From Thermohalobaculum sp050043005 (GTDB taxonomy: Bacteria; Pseudomonadota; Alphaproteobacteria; Rhodobacterales; Rhodobacteraceae): DNA of 29,304 nt. How positions within the stretch are numbered: the first letter of the stretch is position 1; each line of letters opens with the position of its first letter. The DNA lies in NCBI GenBank assembly GCA_050043005.1, contig JBHJIZ010000063.1, forward strand, positions 1-29,304. The letters are read 5' to 3'. The notes beneath the pieces are model-generated. The model saw only the letters and a program-made list of their open reading frames with translations, did no database searches and was not told the origin of the DNA. Positions 15,472 to 23,685 of this stretch are shown piece by piece. Position numbers and translations under genes: made by a program.

Positions 15472-17727
15472 TTAGCGCGCAATAAGGATATGCTTCAGCG
15501 CATCCTCCAGATCGTTCCGCGCAGAAGTTACCCCGCTCGCCAGCGTGCGGTCCAGAACCTGCCGCACCTGGCCAAGATCGACGCTGCGCAGCGCCTGCTT
15601 AACCGGACCGATCGACGCCGATCGCATTGATAGCTCGGTCAGGCCCAGAGCCGTCAATGCAATCGCTTCGAGCGGGCGGCTCGCCGCCTCCCCGCAGAAA
15701 CTCAGCGATGTTCCCGTCGCATCGCATCGTTGCACGATCTGCCGCAGGAACTTCAGGAACGAGCAGTTCAGCGTCGAATATCGCCTGCGCACGCGTTCGT
15801 TTTCGCGATCCGCGGCGAAAAAGAACTGCATCAGATCGTTTCCACCGATCGAGATGAAGTCCGCTGTTTCGTACAACCGGTCGGGTGCATGGACCAAAGC
15901 CGGCACTTCGAACATCAGACCGATCTTCAGGCGCTCGGGGCGGGCGTAACCCAGGCCGACAAGGCGTTCGACCTCGCCATGGACGATATCGCGCGCCTGG
16001 AAGAACTCCTCGGCTTCGGTGATCATCGGAAACATGATCGACAGGGGCCGCCCCTTCGCGCCGCGCAGAAGCGACTGGATCTGCATCCGGAACAACCGCT
16101 GCCGGTCCAGGCCTACGCGGATCGCGCGCCAGCCCAGCGCCGGATTGGCTTCGCGTTCGGACCGGACATAGGGCAACACCTTGTCCGAGCCGATGTCGAG
16201 CGTCCGAAAATAGACGTCGGCGCCCTGTGCCGCATCGAGCACCCGCGAATACAACGCCGCCTGCGCCTCGCGCCTTGGCATACGGTCGCGGATCATGAAC
16301 TGAAGCTCGGTCCGGTAAAGCCCAACACCCTCGGCTCCCGATTTTGCCAGGGACGGCAGATCGGCGAGCACGCCTGCATTCATCCGAAGTTTGATCGCGG
16401 TGCCATCAAGCGTCGTCGCGGGTTTGCCCACCAGTGCCCGGTAGGTCTCGCGCGCTTCGGCCGCGAGGGCCGCCTGACTGCGATAGTGCTCCAGCAGGGC
16501 CCCATCGGGGCGCAGTTCCGCACGGCCTCGATCGCCATCGACGATGATGACATCGCCCTGCTGGGCATCGCGCGTGATGCGTTTGGCCTGGACGATCATC
16601 GGGATCGAGAGCGCGCGTGCGACGATGGCCGCATGCGAGGACGTTGCCCCTTCCTCGAGGACGACCGCGGTGACCCGGTCCGCGTGATCCATCAGTTCGC
16701 CCGGGCCGAGATTGCGCGCAACCAGCACCGAACCCTCCGGGACGACCGCGACCGTTCCGTTGCCCGGCGCCACGAGATACCGCAACAGCCGGTTCGCCAG
16801 ATCGTCAAGATCGGCGAGGCGTTCGCGCAGATAGGGGTCGGTGATCCGCTCCATCCGCGCACGCGCATCCGATTGCACCTTCTCCACGGCGACCTCGGCA
16901 GAAAGACCGGAGTCCACGGCTTCGTCCAACCGGCGGCTCCAACCCTTGTCGTAGGCGACCATCCGGTAGGCTTCGAGAATGTCGCGCTGTTCGCTGCGCC
17001 CGCGCCCGGCCTGTTCCAGCAGGCGGTCGGCATCAACGCGCACGGCGGCGAGCGCGTTGGTCAGGCGACGGCGCTCAGTCGCCGGGTCTTCGGCGATCGG
17101 ATCGAAGGCCACAAGGCGCGGTTCGTGAAGGTGGACCGTGCCCTCGGCAACCCCGTCGCACCCCGACCGTCCGCTGATCCGGGTCGCACCGGTGCGCGTG
17201 CCGGGTCCGCCCGACAGCCCGGATGATCCAAGGAAGGCGCCCGCCTCCGTCTTCTCGGCGATCACCATCGCGACGATCTCCAGGCCTTCGATCTCGTCAT
17301 CATCGTAGACCCGGGCCGTGGTGTTCTGGACGACGAGGACGCCCATGATCTCGCCCACGCGCTGGATCGGGACACCGACGAACGAGCGGAAGATCTCCTC
17401 GCCCGTCTCCGGCAGATACCGGAAGCCCGGCGCGTTCTGCGCGTCATCCGTCGCGAAGGGCTCGGCGCGTTCCGCGATCCGGCCGACCAGGCCCTGACCG
17501 ACGCGCAGCCGGGCGGAGTGAACGGAATCCGCACGCAGACCTTCAGTGGCACACAGCTCCAGAACAGTCTCGTCGCGTTTCAGATAGATCGAGCAGACCT
17601 CGGCGACCATGTTGCTCGCGACAAGGCGCACGACCTTGTCCAGGCGCTGCTGTCCATCGCCTGCGCCCGCCATGACCTCGCGCAGCGCTTTCAACAGCGC
17701 GCGTGATCCGCCTTTTGTGGTGGGCAT
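15472..17727 (-). CDS. ptsP: PTS-Ntr enzyme I (phosphoenolpyruvate-protein phosphotransferase with GAF domain)
   Basis: 751 aa cytoplasmic enzyme that starts the nitrogen-related phosphorelay PEP -> EI-Ntr -> NPr -> EIIA-Ntr. Domain order: N-terminal GAF (about 20-165), PEP-utiliser N-terminal helical domain (about 190-310), mobile phosphohistidine domain with GATSSHAAIVARAL (His near 364), and the PEP-binding barrel with GLYRTELQFM, IGSDKVLPY and the active-site Cys in SFCGEAASRP (near 678). GGAGGG precedes the ATG at 17727. It lies 38 nt downstream of lysC on the same strand, an arrangement common in Rhodobacterales, so the two are probably co-transcribed. In E. coli the GAF domain senses glutamine and 2-oxoglutarate; the same is likely here but not shown. 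Confidence 0.96.
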   Translation of the reverse strand: MPTTKGGSRALLKALREVMAGAGDGQQRLDKVVRLVASNMVAEVCSIYLKRDETVLELCATEGLRADSVHSARLRVGQGLVGRIAERAEPFATDDAQNAPGFRYLPETGEEIFRSFVGVPIQRVGEIMGVLVVQNTTARVYDDDEIEGLEIVAMVIAEKTEAGAFLGSSGLSGGPGTRTGATRISGRSGCDGVAEGTVHLHEPRLVAFDPIAEDPATERRRLTNALAAVRVDADRLLEQAGRGRSEQRDILEAYRMVAYDKGWSRRLDEAVDSGLSAEVAVEKVQSDARARMERITDPYLRERLADLDDLANRLLRYLVAPGNGTVAVVPEGSVLVARNLGPGELMDHADRVTAVVLEEGATSSHAAIVARALSIPMIVQAKRITRDAQQGDVIIVDGDRGRAELRPDGALLEHYRSQAALAAEARETYRALVGKPATTLDGTAIKLRMNAGVLADLPSLAKSGAEGVGLYRTELQFMIRDRMPRREAQAALYSRVLDAAQGADVYFRTLDIGSDKVLPYVRSEREANPALGWRAIRVGLDRQRLFRMQIQSLLRGAKGRPLSIMFPMITEAEEFFQARDIVHGEVERLVGLGYARPERLKIGLMFEVPALVHAPDRLYETADFISIGGNDLMQFFFAADRENERVRRRYSTLNCSFLKFLRQIVQRCDATGTSLSFCGEAASRPLEAIALTALGLTELSMRSASIGPVKQALRSVDLGQVRQVLDRTLASGVTSARNDLEDALKHILIAR

Positions 17728-17765
17728 GCTGCCCTCCGTGCCCCACCGCGGGGATTGTCTGCCGC

Positions 17766-19007
17766 TCAGGCAGCTTCCAGATCGAATGCCTTGTGCAAGG
17801 ATTGCACCGCCAATTCCATGTATCGTCGATCAATAAGCACGCTGACCTTGATCTCGGACGTGGTGATGACCTTGATGTTCACGCCATCCGCCGCGAGGGC
17901 GGCAAACATCTTCTGCGCGACGCCTGCATGGCTGCGCATCCCGACGCCGACGATCGACACCTTCGAGACATCGTCGTCGACAATGATCTCTTTGTAGCCG
18001 ATGTCGTCGCGCGCGGCCTCCAGGGCCTCCTGCGCACGCGCGATCTCATCATCCGCAAGCGAGAAGGTCATGTCGGTCATGTTGTCGGCACCGATATTCT
18101 GGACGATCATGTCGACATTGACCCCGGCGGTGGCCAGGGGTCCGAAGATCGATGCCGCCACGCCCGGTCGGTCCGGAACCTTGACCAGAGTTACCTTGGC
18201 CTCGTCGCGCGAATAGGCGACGCCGCTGACGACATTCTTCTCCATGATCTCCTCCTCGGGGCAAACCAGAGTGCCCGGCAGATCCTCGAAACTCGACAGC
18301 ACCTGAAGCCGCACCTTGTGATTCATCGCCAACTCGACCGACCGCGTCTGCAGGACCTTGGCACCCAGTGATGCCAGTTCCAGCATCTCCTCGTAGCTGA
18401 TCCTGTCCAGCTTGCGCGCCTTGCGCTCGATGCGCGGGTCGGTCGTGTAGACACCGTCGACATCCGTGTAGATGTCACAACGCTCCGCCCCCAGCGCCGC
18501 CGCAAAGGCCACCGCCGTCGTATCGGACCCACCGCGCCCCAGGGTCGAGATCCGCCCGTCGGGCGCGATCCCCTGGAAGCCTGAAATGACCGCGTGCAGG
18601 CCCTCGCCGAATTTCTTGTCGAGGTTCTCGGTCTCGATGGCCTCGATCCGGGCGGCACCATGGGCATCCGAGGTGCGCACAGGAACCTGCCAGCCCTGCC
18701 AACTGCGGGCCGGTACCCCGATCTCCTGCAAGATCAGCGCCATCAGGCCCGAGGTTACCTGTTCGCCCGAGGCCACCACGGCGTCATACTCGCGCGCATC
18801 GTATAGCCCGCGCGCATTCGATCCCGGCGCTGACGCCGAATCGCGGACCCAGCCGACCAATTCGTTCGTCTTGCCCGACATCGCCGAGACGATCACGGCA
18901 ACCTCGTAGCCGCGCTCGACCTCGCGTTTGACCCGCCCGGCCGCGTTGCGAATGCGATCGAGGTCGGCGACGGAGGTTCCGCCGAATTTCATCACGAGGC
19001 GTGGCAT
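17766..19007 (-). CDS. lysC: Aspartate kinase (aspartokinase)
   Basis: 413 aa; phosphorylates aspartate, the first step to lysine, threonine, methionine and diaminopimelate. The kinase domain (about 1-240) opens with MKFGGTSVAD, and contains the nucleotide/Asp-binding GRGGSDTTAVAFAAAL and YTDVDGVYTTDPR. Two ACT domains follow (about 265-413), with VPDRPGVAASIF and VSIVGVGMRSHAGVA. These bind the feedback inhibitors, usually lysine plus threonine in alphaproteobacteria. AGGAAG stands just before the ATG at 19007. It is the first gene of lysC-ptsP. The 275 nt between it and the divergent cupin gene show no riboswitch-like fold that I could recognise. Confidence 0.97.
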   Translation of the reverse strand: MPRLVMKFGGTSVADLDRIRNAAGRVKREVERGYEVAVIVSAMSGKTNELVGWVRDSASAPGSNARGLYDAREYDAVVASGEQVTSGLMALILQEIGVPARSWQGWQVPVRTSDAHGAARIEAIETENLDKKFGEGLHAVISGFQGIAPDGRISTLGRGGSDTTAVAFAAALGAERCDIYTDVDGVYTTDPRIERKARKLDRISYEEMLELASLGAKVLQTRSVELAMNHKVRLQVLSSFEDLPGTLVCPEEEIMEKNVVSGVAYSRDEAKVTLVKVPDRPGVAASIFGPLATAGVNVDMIVQNIGADNMTDMTFSLADDEIARAQEALEAARDDIGYKEIIVDDDVSKVSIVGVGMRSHAGVAQKMFAALAADGVNIKVITTSEIKVSVLIDRRYMELAVQSLHKAFDLEAA

Positions 19008-19282
19008 GGGTCTTCCTGTCCGGTTCGCCCCGCGCGGGCGTCGTTTCGCGCGCCGCTATAGCTCCGCGGCGTTTCCGGGGCAAGGGTCGCAGAGGGGTTC
19101 CAGCACAAAACCTGACTGCAAATTCCGCGTGGATTTCGTGCGAACCCCCTGAGTGTTGATCGGTGCTTTAGTGTCCGGTGTTCTAACGGCCCTCGGTGAC
19201 CGTGAACGCGATGATCGGCGCCTCAATCCCCCTTGCCTCGTCATGCACGTCGCGTAACGTCGGTGGGAACAGAGGATCCGTC

Positions 19283-19633
19283 ATGACCAAAGCACAGCCC
19301 AGAGTGATGAAGCCCGGCGAGATGACGTTCGCCCCGCGGTTCGAGTATGGCGAACAGGCCGAGGTGGCGATCGCCTGTGGTCCGGACGATGGAACGGCAC
19401 TTGGATGCGGTTATGTCCGCATGACCGGCGCCGAGATCCCGTGGACCATCAAATACGACGAAATCGTGCTGGTGCTGGAAGGCTCGATCACCATCCGCAC
19501 GGCGGCGGGCGACCTGACGGCCAAGGCGCACGACTCGATCTGGCTGCCTGCGGGGACCAAGCTGACCTATGCCTCGCCCGAAGCGCTGCTGTTCTACGCC
19601 ATTCATCCGGCGAACTGGGCCGAGGCCGCGTAA
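19283..19633 (+). CDS. EutQ-like cupin protein
   Basis: 116 aa single-domain cupin. I chose the ATG at 19283 because AGAGGA precedes it; upstream in-frame sequence is not protein-like. The core contains TIKYDEIVLVLEGSITIRT and DSIWLPAGTKLTYAS, corresponding to the two cupin motifs. The metal-binding His set of motif 1 is largely replaced (DEIVLVLEG), which is typical of the EutQ branch (in the ethanolamine system EutQ has acetate-kinase activity) and makes a small-molecule-binding role as likely as catalysis. It overlaps the FAD oxidoreductase gene by one base (TAATG). No other eut genes are present, so an ethanolamine microcompartment role is unlikely. Confidence 0.75.
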   Translation: MTKAQPRVMKPGEMTFAPRFEYGEQAEVAIACGPDDGTALGCGYVRMTGAEIPWTIKYDEIVLVLEGSITIRTAAGDLTAKAHDSIWLPAGTKLTYASPEALLFYAIHPANWAEAA

Positions 19634-20949
19634 TGAAGATCGACATCCTTCCGTCGAACGACAAGACGAACGGCTGGAATGTCATTCTGCCCGACCGGAC
19701 GCCGCATGCGGCCCTGGGCTCCGATTGCAATGCCGACTGGCTGGTGGTTGGCGGCGGATATGCCGGACTGGCGGCGGCCCGGCGGCTGGCCGAGAACCGC
19801 CCCGACGACAAGATCGTGCTGGTCGATGCCGGGATCGTGGGAGAGAACGCCTCGGGCCGCAATTCAGGCTTCGCCATCGACACGCCGCACACGACCAGCG
19901 CCGACCCGGGCGAGCTGAACGCGGCCCACGCCTATATGCGCCTGTCGCGCGCGGCAATCGCCTATCACGCGGAACAAATCGACAGGTACGGCTTTGACTG
20001 CGACTGGCACGTCGCGGGCAAGTACCAGACCGCGGTGACCGACAAGGGCCGGTCGGACATGCTCGAGCCGTTTTCGACAGCGCTCGACGCCCTGGACGAA
20101 CCCTATGAGTGGATCGGTGCTGAAGACCTGGCGGCGCGTATCGGCACGACCCACTTCAAACATGCCATCTACACGCCGGGCTGTGTCCTGATGAACCCGG
20201 CGGCCCTGGTGCGCGGCCTGGCCGACAACATGCCCGAGAACGTGACCATCCACGAGGAAACCCCGATCACCGAGATCGAATACCAGAACGGCGTACAGGC
20301 CCGAACGCCGGGCGGGACGATCCGCGCACCACGCATGATCCTGGGGGCGAACGGGTTTTCCGACCAGTTCGGCTTCATGCAACGCAAGTTCGTGCACATC
20401 GCGACCCATGCCAGCCTCTCGCGCCCCCTGACCGATGCCGAGATCGAGGTATACGGCATTGAAGCCCCCTGGGGCGTCACGCCGATCAACGCGGTCGGCT
20501 CGATCACCTGCCGCTTCACCCGCGACCGGCGCATCCTGATCCGCAACAGGATGGACGTGGCCACCAGCCGCTCGACCGCTGCGTCACGCCAGGCTCAGGT
20601 GGCCCAACAGCACAAGAAACTGTTCGACGACTGGTTTCCGATGCTGCCCGAGGTCACGATGGAACACACATGGACCGGCTATGTCGCCCTGTCGCGCAAT
20701 GGCGCCCCGGCATTCGGGCAGGTCGCCTCGAATGTCTGGATCTGCGCCTGCCAGAATGCGATCGGCGTGACCAAGGGCACAATCTCGGGCCTGCTGGTGG
20801 CGGATCTGGCCTGCGGACGGGACAACCCATTGATCGAGGACATGCAGGGTCTCGGCACACCAACCGACATCCCGCCGCAATGGATGACCGAGATCGGGGC
20901 TCGCGTGCGCCTCGCATGGGAGGTCTGGTCCAACCGGCATGAGGCATAG
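19633..20949 (+). CDS. FAD-dependent oxidoreductase (DAO family)
   Basis: 438 aa flavoenzyme. An N-terminal extension of about 36 residues precedes the Rossmann dinucleotide-binding motif VVGGGYAGLAAARRLAE; LVDAGIVGENASGRNSGF follows and is the FAD-contact region of the DAO/gamma-glutamylputrescine oxidase-like group. Near the C-terminus WTGYVALSRNGAPAFGQV and ACQNAIGVTKGTISG make the second FAD contact. The start ATG shares a base with the cupin stop, so the pair is co-translated. The substrate is probably a secondary or primary amine or an amino acid (family knowledge); nothing nearby fixes it. Upstream in-frame residues back to 19405 are a shadow of the cupin gene. Confidence 0.85.
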   Translation: MKIDILPSNDKTNGWNVILPDRTPHAALGSDCNADWLVVGGGYAGLAAARRLAENRPDDKIVLVDAGIVGENASGRNSGFAIDTPHTTSADPGELNAAHAYMRLSRAAIAYHAEQIDRYGFDCDWHVAGKYQTAVTDKGRSDMLEPFSTALDALDEPYEWIGAEDLAARIGTTHFKHAIYTPGCVLMNPAALVRGLADNMPENVTIHEETPITEIEYQNGVQARTPGGTIRAPRMILGANGFSDQFGFMQRKFVHIATHASLSRPLTDAEIEVYGIEAPWGVTPINAVGSITCRFTRDRRILIRNRMDVATSRSTAASRQAQVAQQHKKLFDDWFPMLPEVTMEHTWTGYVALSRNGAPAFGQVASNVWICACQNAIGVTKGTISGLLVADLACGRDNPLIEDMQGLGTPTDIPPQWMTEIGARVRLAWEVWSNRHEA

Positions 20950-21107
20950 GCAATGTGACTCGACAGCGGGCAAGATCGAGCGAGCCCGGATGGACGGCAC
21001 TTGAAAAGAGTCCTGCTCAAAAAAGACTAGTAAGATTTCTCAATCGTGATTTAAGCGAAGTCAACAAACATAATTGGATCAGAACGTCCGACTCATGAAG
21101 AATGACG

Positions 21108-21113
21108 TATAAT
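21108..21113 (+). promoter_or_regulatory. Consensus -10 box before the lipoprotein gene
   Basis: TATAAT at 21108-21113, 73 nt before the start codon at 21187, in a markedly AT-rich stretch (about 20995-21186). No good -35 lies 16-18 nt upstream (CGTCCG or similar), so it may depend on an activator or another sigma factor. The rest of 20950-21186 shows no gene. Confidence 0.35.
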
Positions 21114-21186
21114 TCACACTCTTTTCACGGCACGATCTATCAGTTTTCGTGTAGCTCAGGTTCATCAAAGAAAGTGAGTGGAACCC

Positions 21187-22080
21187 ATGCGAAATACACT
21201 GATGGTAATTGTAGCATGCACAGCAACAGCAGGCTGCGAAAGTTTTCGTGGCGCGCCTGCGGAGGTTGTTTCTGCTTCAGAGGATATTGCTGCGCTCGAA
21301 TCCGTGTTTTCTACGGAAAACGTGGTGAGCTATTACAGTTTGACTGAGACTACAGATGCCGCGAAACTCAAGCGAATGCGAAACGCGATCGTCTCGGCTA
21401 GGATGCTTGCCATAGATCGGCGATATACCGATTTCGTCATCGATCTTTCAAACACAATTCGCTCCGGGAACTTTGCAACGAGCGTCGCGAGCATTGCCCT
21501 GACAGCCACTGCGACGTTGTTCCAAGTCGAGCTGGTGAAGAATATCCTTACTAGCGTCGATACTGGTTTGAAAGGCGCTACCGAGGCGTTTGACAAGGAT
21601 ATACTACTTGAACGGACACTGGGCGTTTTAGTCCAACAGATGGACGCTGAGCGGACACGTATTGCAACAACAATATGGAGCAGTTTGGAAAAGGACATCG
21701 ACGAGTTCCCGTTGGCGCTGGCACTTAGTAGGGTCGATGATTACTATCGGGCAGGGACACTTAACTCAGGGCTGAGCCAGGCCGAAAAGGTCGCGGCCAA
21801 TCAAGCAGCTGACGCGGCAGAAGAGTTCGACCGTACCGTTCTCAACTTTGTCGCTTGCGACAATGATCCGGTAAACAATCGGCTCAAGAAGTGGCTCGAC
21901 GAGGGCGACGATGCGCAAGCGATAAAGCGTGATCAGATCATCCAGAAGGCGCTCAATGCTTCAGGAATCAAGATCAATGATCTGGTGCCGCAAACGTTCC
22001 AGATCATCGAAAGCTGTGACGCCCGCTTCGACAGTCTCAAGGCTGACATCGTTCGCAGCAACAACATTTCAGGGAGTTGA
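21187..22080 (+). CDS. Putative lipoprotein of unknown function
   Basis: 297 aa, not recognised. The ATG at 21187 is followed by a short hydrophobic leader (LMVIVACTATAG) and Cys17 in the sequence TAGC, an acceptable although non-classical lipobox (Thr at -3), so an anchored lipoprotein is likely. The mature protein is mostly helical in pattern. A mildly hydrophobic stretch SVASIALTATATLFQVELVK near 96-115 may be a membrane-associated or packed helix. Charged helices follow, with Ala-rich AEKVAANQAADAAEEFD. The gene ends 2 nt before the muramidase-like start, and both are less GC-rich than their surroundings, so they probably arrived together. The role may be to hold or regulate the muramidase partner; this is inference. 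Confidence 0.65.
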   Translation: MRNTLMVIVACTATAGCESFRGAPAEVVSASEDIAALESVFSTENVVSYYSLTETTDAAKLKRMRNAIVSARMLAIDRRYTDFVIDLSNTIRSGNFATSVASIALTATATLFQVELVKNILTSVDTGLKGATEAFDKDILLERTLGVLVQQMDAERTRIATTIWSSLEKDIDEFPLALALSRVDDYYRAGTLNSGLSQAEKVAANQAADAAEEFDRTVLNFVACDNDPVNNRLKKWLDEGDDAQAIKRDQIIQKALNASGIKINDLVPQTFQIIESCDARFDSLKADIVRSNNISGS

Positions 22081-22082
22081 TC

Positions 22083-22757
22083 ATGGCGAGCTATTCCGTA
22101 TCAGGTATCCAGACAAAGGCAAAAGCACAGGAAATCGTTCAGCGGGCTCGCCGCACGCGCAGGGATTGGACGTTCCAGATCATCGAGGTAAGCGGACCAC
22201 CGAAGTCATGGACCGTCATTGGAACGCCGCCAGCGGGCGCAGCCACGATAGAAAGTCTTGCTGCTGCAACAGCGTCATCAAGCGAGATTGCAAGCTTCCT
22301 TGACTTCATCGGGGGCGTTGAGTCGACAGGCAATTACAATGCCAAATACGGTAGCTCGGGAAATGAAGATGATCCGGAGTTCATTGCAATGTCCGTTGAT
22401 GAGGTGATTGCCTGGCAGGAGGGCATCAAGCTCGACGCTGCCGGAAAATACCAGATCATCGAGAAAACTTTGAAGTCACTGAAAGACCAAATGAGCCTTA
22501 GCGGTGGCGAGAGGTTCGATCGCAGCATGCAAGATGCGATGGCCGAGGTGCTGTTGAAGCGGCGTGGCCTCGACGAGTACCTCGGTGGGACGATGTCTGC
22601 CGAGGCGTTCGCGAATTCTGTCGCGAAAGAGTGGGCGGCGTTTCCCGTTGTGTCAGGTCCCGGTGCGGGCAAAAGCTTCTACGATGGCGACGGCTTGAAC
22701 AAGGCGTTGATCGAGGTGGATGCCTACATGGAGGCTGTGCGGTCTCTGGCTGTATAA
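22083..22757 (+). CDS. Phage lambda R-like muramidase/transglycosylase domain protein
   Basis: 224 aa. The ATG at 22083 has AGGGAG upstream. Residues 1-65 form a basic N-terminal segment without a signal peptide. Residues about 68-220 match the lambda-endolysin type: FLDFIGGVESTGNYNAKYG with the probable catalytic Glu80, then LDAAGKYQII (117-126), MQDAMAEVLLKRRGL (149-163), AKEWAAFPVV (181-190) and GDGLNKALIEVD near the end. This family cleaves the MurNAc-GlcNAc bond of peptidoglycan as a lytic transglycosylase. No holin, spanin or phage structural gene is adjacent, so it is not a normal lysis cassette. It is coupled to the upstream lipoprotein gene. Alternatives are a prophage remnant, a growth-related cell-wall enzyme, or an antibacterial effector whose lipoprotein partner protects the producer. 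Confidence 0.75.
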   Translation: MASYSVSGIQTKAKAQEIVQRARRTRRDWTFQIIEVSGPPKSWTVIGTPPAGAATIESLAAATASSSEIASFLDFIGGVESTGNYNAKYGSSGNEDDPEFIAMSVDEVIAWQEGIKLDAAGKYQIIEKTLKSLKDQMSLSGGERFDRSMQDAMAEVLLKRRGLDEYLGGTMSAEAFANSVAKEWAAFPVVSGPGAGKSFYDGDGLNKALIEVDAYMEAVRSLAV

Positions 22758-22770
22758 TCGCGATCAGTCA

Positions 22771-22799
22771 GTGGCGCATTTCGGTAACGGATGCGCCAC
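22771..22799 (+). terminator. Perfect 9-bp hairpin after the muramidase gene
   Basis: GTGGCGCAT (22771-22779) pairs exactly with ATGCGCCAC (22791-22799) around an 11-nt loop, 14 nt after the muramidase stop. Only a short TTT follows on the plus strand (22803-22805). It lies between convergent genes and may slow polymerase from both sides. Confidence 0.55.
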
Positions 22800-22818
22800 C
22801 GCTTTCAAAGGATATCCT

Positions 22819-22841
22819 TGTTTAGACGACTAAACAGTTTT
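22819..22841 (+). terminator. Second convergent hairpin with T-run
   Basis: TGTTTAG (22819-22825) and CTAAACA (22830-22836) form a 7-bp stem with a 4-nt loop. GTTTT follows on the plus strand (22837-22841) and touches the speE stop codon. The stem is AT-rich, but the layout is that of an intrinsic terminator for the plus-strand lipoprotein-muramidase pair. Confidence 0.5.
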
Positions 22842-23685
22842 ACAGCATCAGCTTCTGGACATAGCCCGGCAGCGCGAACGCGCCCTTGTGCACTTTCGGC
22901 GTGTAGTAGTCGGTCGTGATCGCTGCGACCGCGAACCGGTCCGCCAGTTCCGAGGCGGACACATGCCGCCCCGGCCCGTTCGTGCCCCAGCCAAAAGCCA
23001 TCGGCCCGCCGGCATAGGTCGGCACCGTCGCCAGATAGCAGCCCCAGTCGCGGAACAGTGCCTTGAAGGCGCGCATCGAATTCGTCAGTTCCTCGCCCTG
23101 CATGAACGGCACACCGTTCTGGGTGACCAGAATACCGTGCTCGGTCAGGCAGCGTGCCGCATGCCCGTAGAACGTGTCGGTGAACAGAACCTCGCCCGGT
23201 CCGATCGGGTCGGTCGAGTCGATGATGATCACGTCAAAGGTCTCGGCGCAGTCCCGCATGAAGTCGGCGCCATCGGCGATCACGAGGTTCAGCCGCCGGT
23301 CGTTGAACGCGCCTTGCGACAGCGTCGGCATGTATTCCTTGCAGAACGCCACCACGCCCGCGTCGATCTCGACCATCGTGACATGCTCGACCGTCTTGTG
23401 GCGCAGCACCTCACGCGCCATGCCGCCATCGCCGCCGCCGATGATCAGCACGCGCTTGACCGACCCGTGCGCCAGGATCGGCACATGGGTCAGCATCTCG
23501 TGATAGATGAAATTGTCGCCCTCGGTGGTCTGCACGACCCCGTCCAGGGTCATCACCCGGCCCCAGCGCGCATTCTCGAACACCTTGATGCGCTGGTGCT
23601 CGGTCTCGCTGTCATAAAGCATCTTGTCCACCGACAGCGCCTGGCGATAAGAGGAGTGCAGGACTTCCTCTTCCCAAACGGTCAT
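22840..23685 (-). CDS. speE: Spermidine synthase (polyamine aminopropyltransferase)
   Basis: 281 aa cytosolic enzyme that transfers an aminopropyl group from decarboxylated S-adenosylmethionine to putrescine. Visible motifs: VWEEEVLHSSYRQAL at the start, LDGVVQTTEGDNFIYHEML (putrescine pocket), the methyltransferase-like GGGDGGMAREVLRH, VEIDAGVV, and IIIDSTDPIGPGEVLFTDTFY with the catalytic Asp. The length is normal. The start at 23685 overlaps the speD stop by 4 nt (ATGA), so decarboxylase and synthase are coupled. It converges on the lipoprotein-muramidase genes. Confidence 0.96.
   Translation of the reverse strand: MTVWEEEVLHSSYRQALSVDKMLYDSETEHQRIKVFENARWGRVMTLDGVVQTTEGDNFIYHEMLTHVPILAHGSVKRVLIIGGGDGGMAREVLRHKTVEHVTMVEIDAGVVAFCKEYMPTLSQGAFNDRRLNLVIADGADFMRDCAETFDVIIIDSTDPIGPGEVLFTDTFYGHAARCLTEHGILVTQNGVPFMQGEELTNSMRAFKALFRDWGCYLATVPTYAGGPMAFGWGTNGPGRHVSASELADRFAVAAITTDYYTPKVHKGAFALPGYVQKLML

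Noticed and set aside
15730..17226. Plus-strand frame of 498 codons
   Set aside because: It is antisense to ptsP and has shadow-like composition.
19196..19282. N-terminal extension of the cupin protein
   Set aside because: The ATG at 19283 has an AGAGGA site and starts the conserved part; the 29 extra residues look random.
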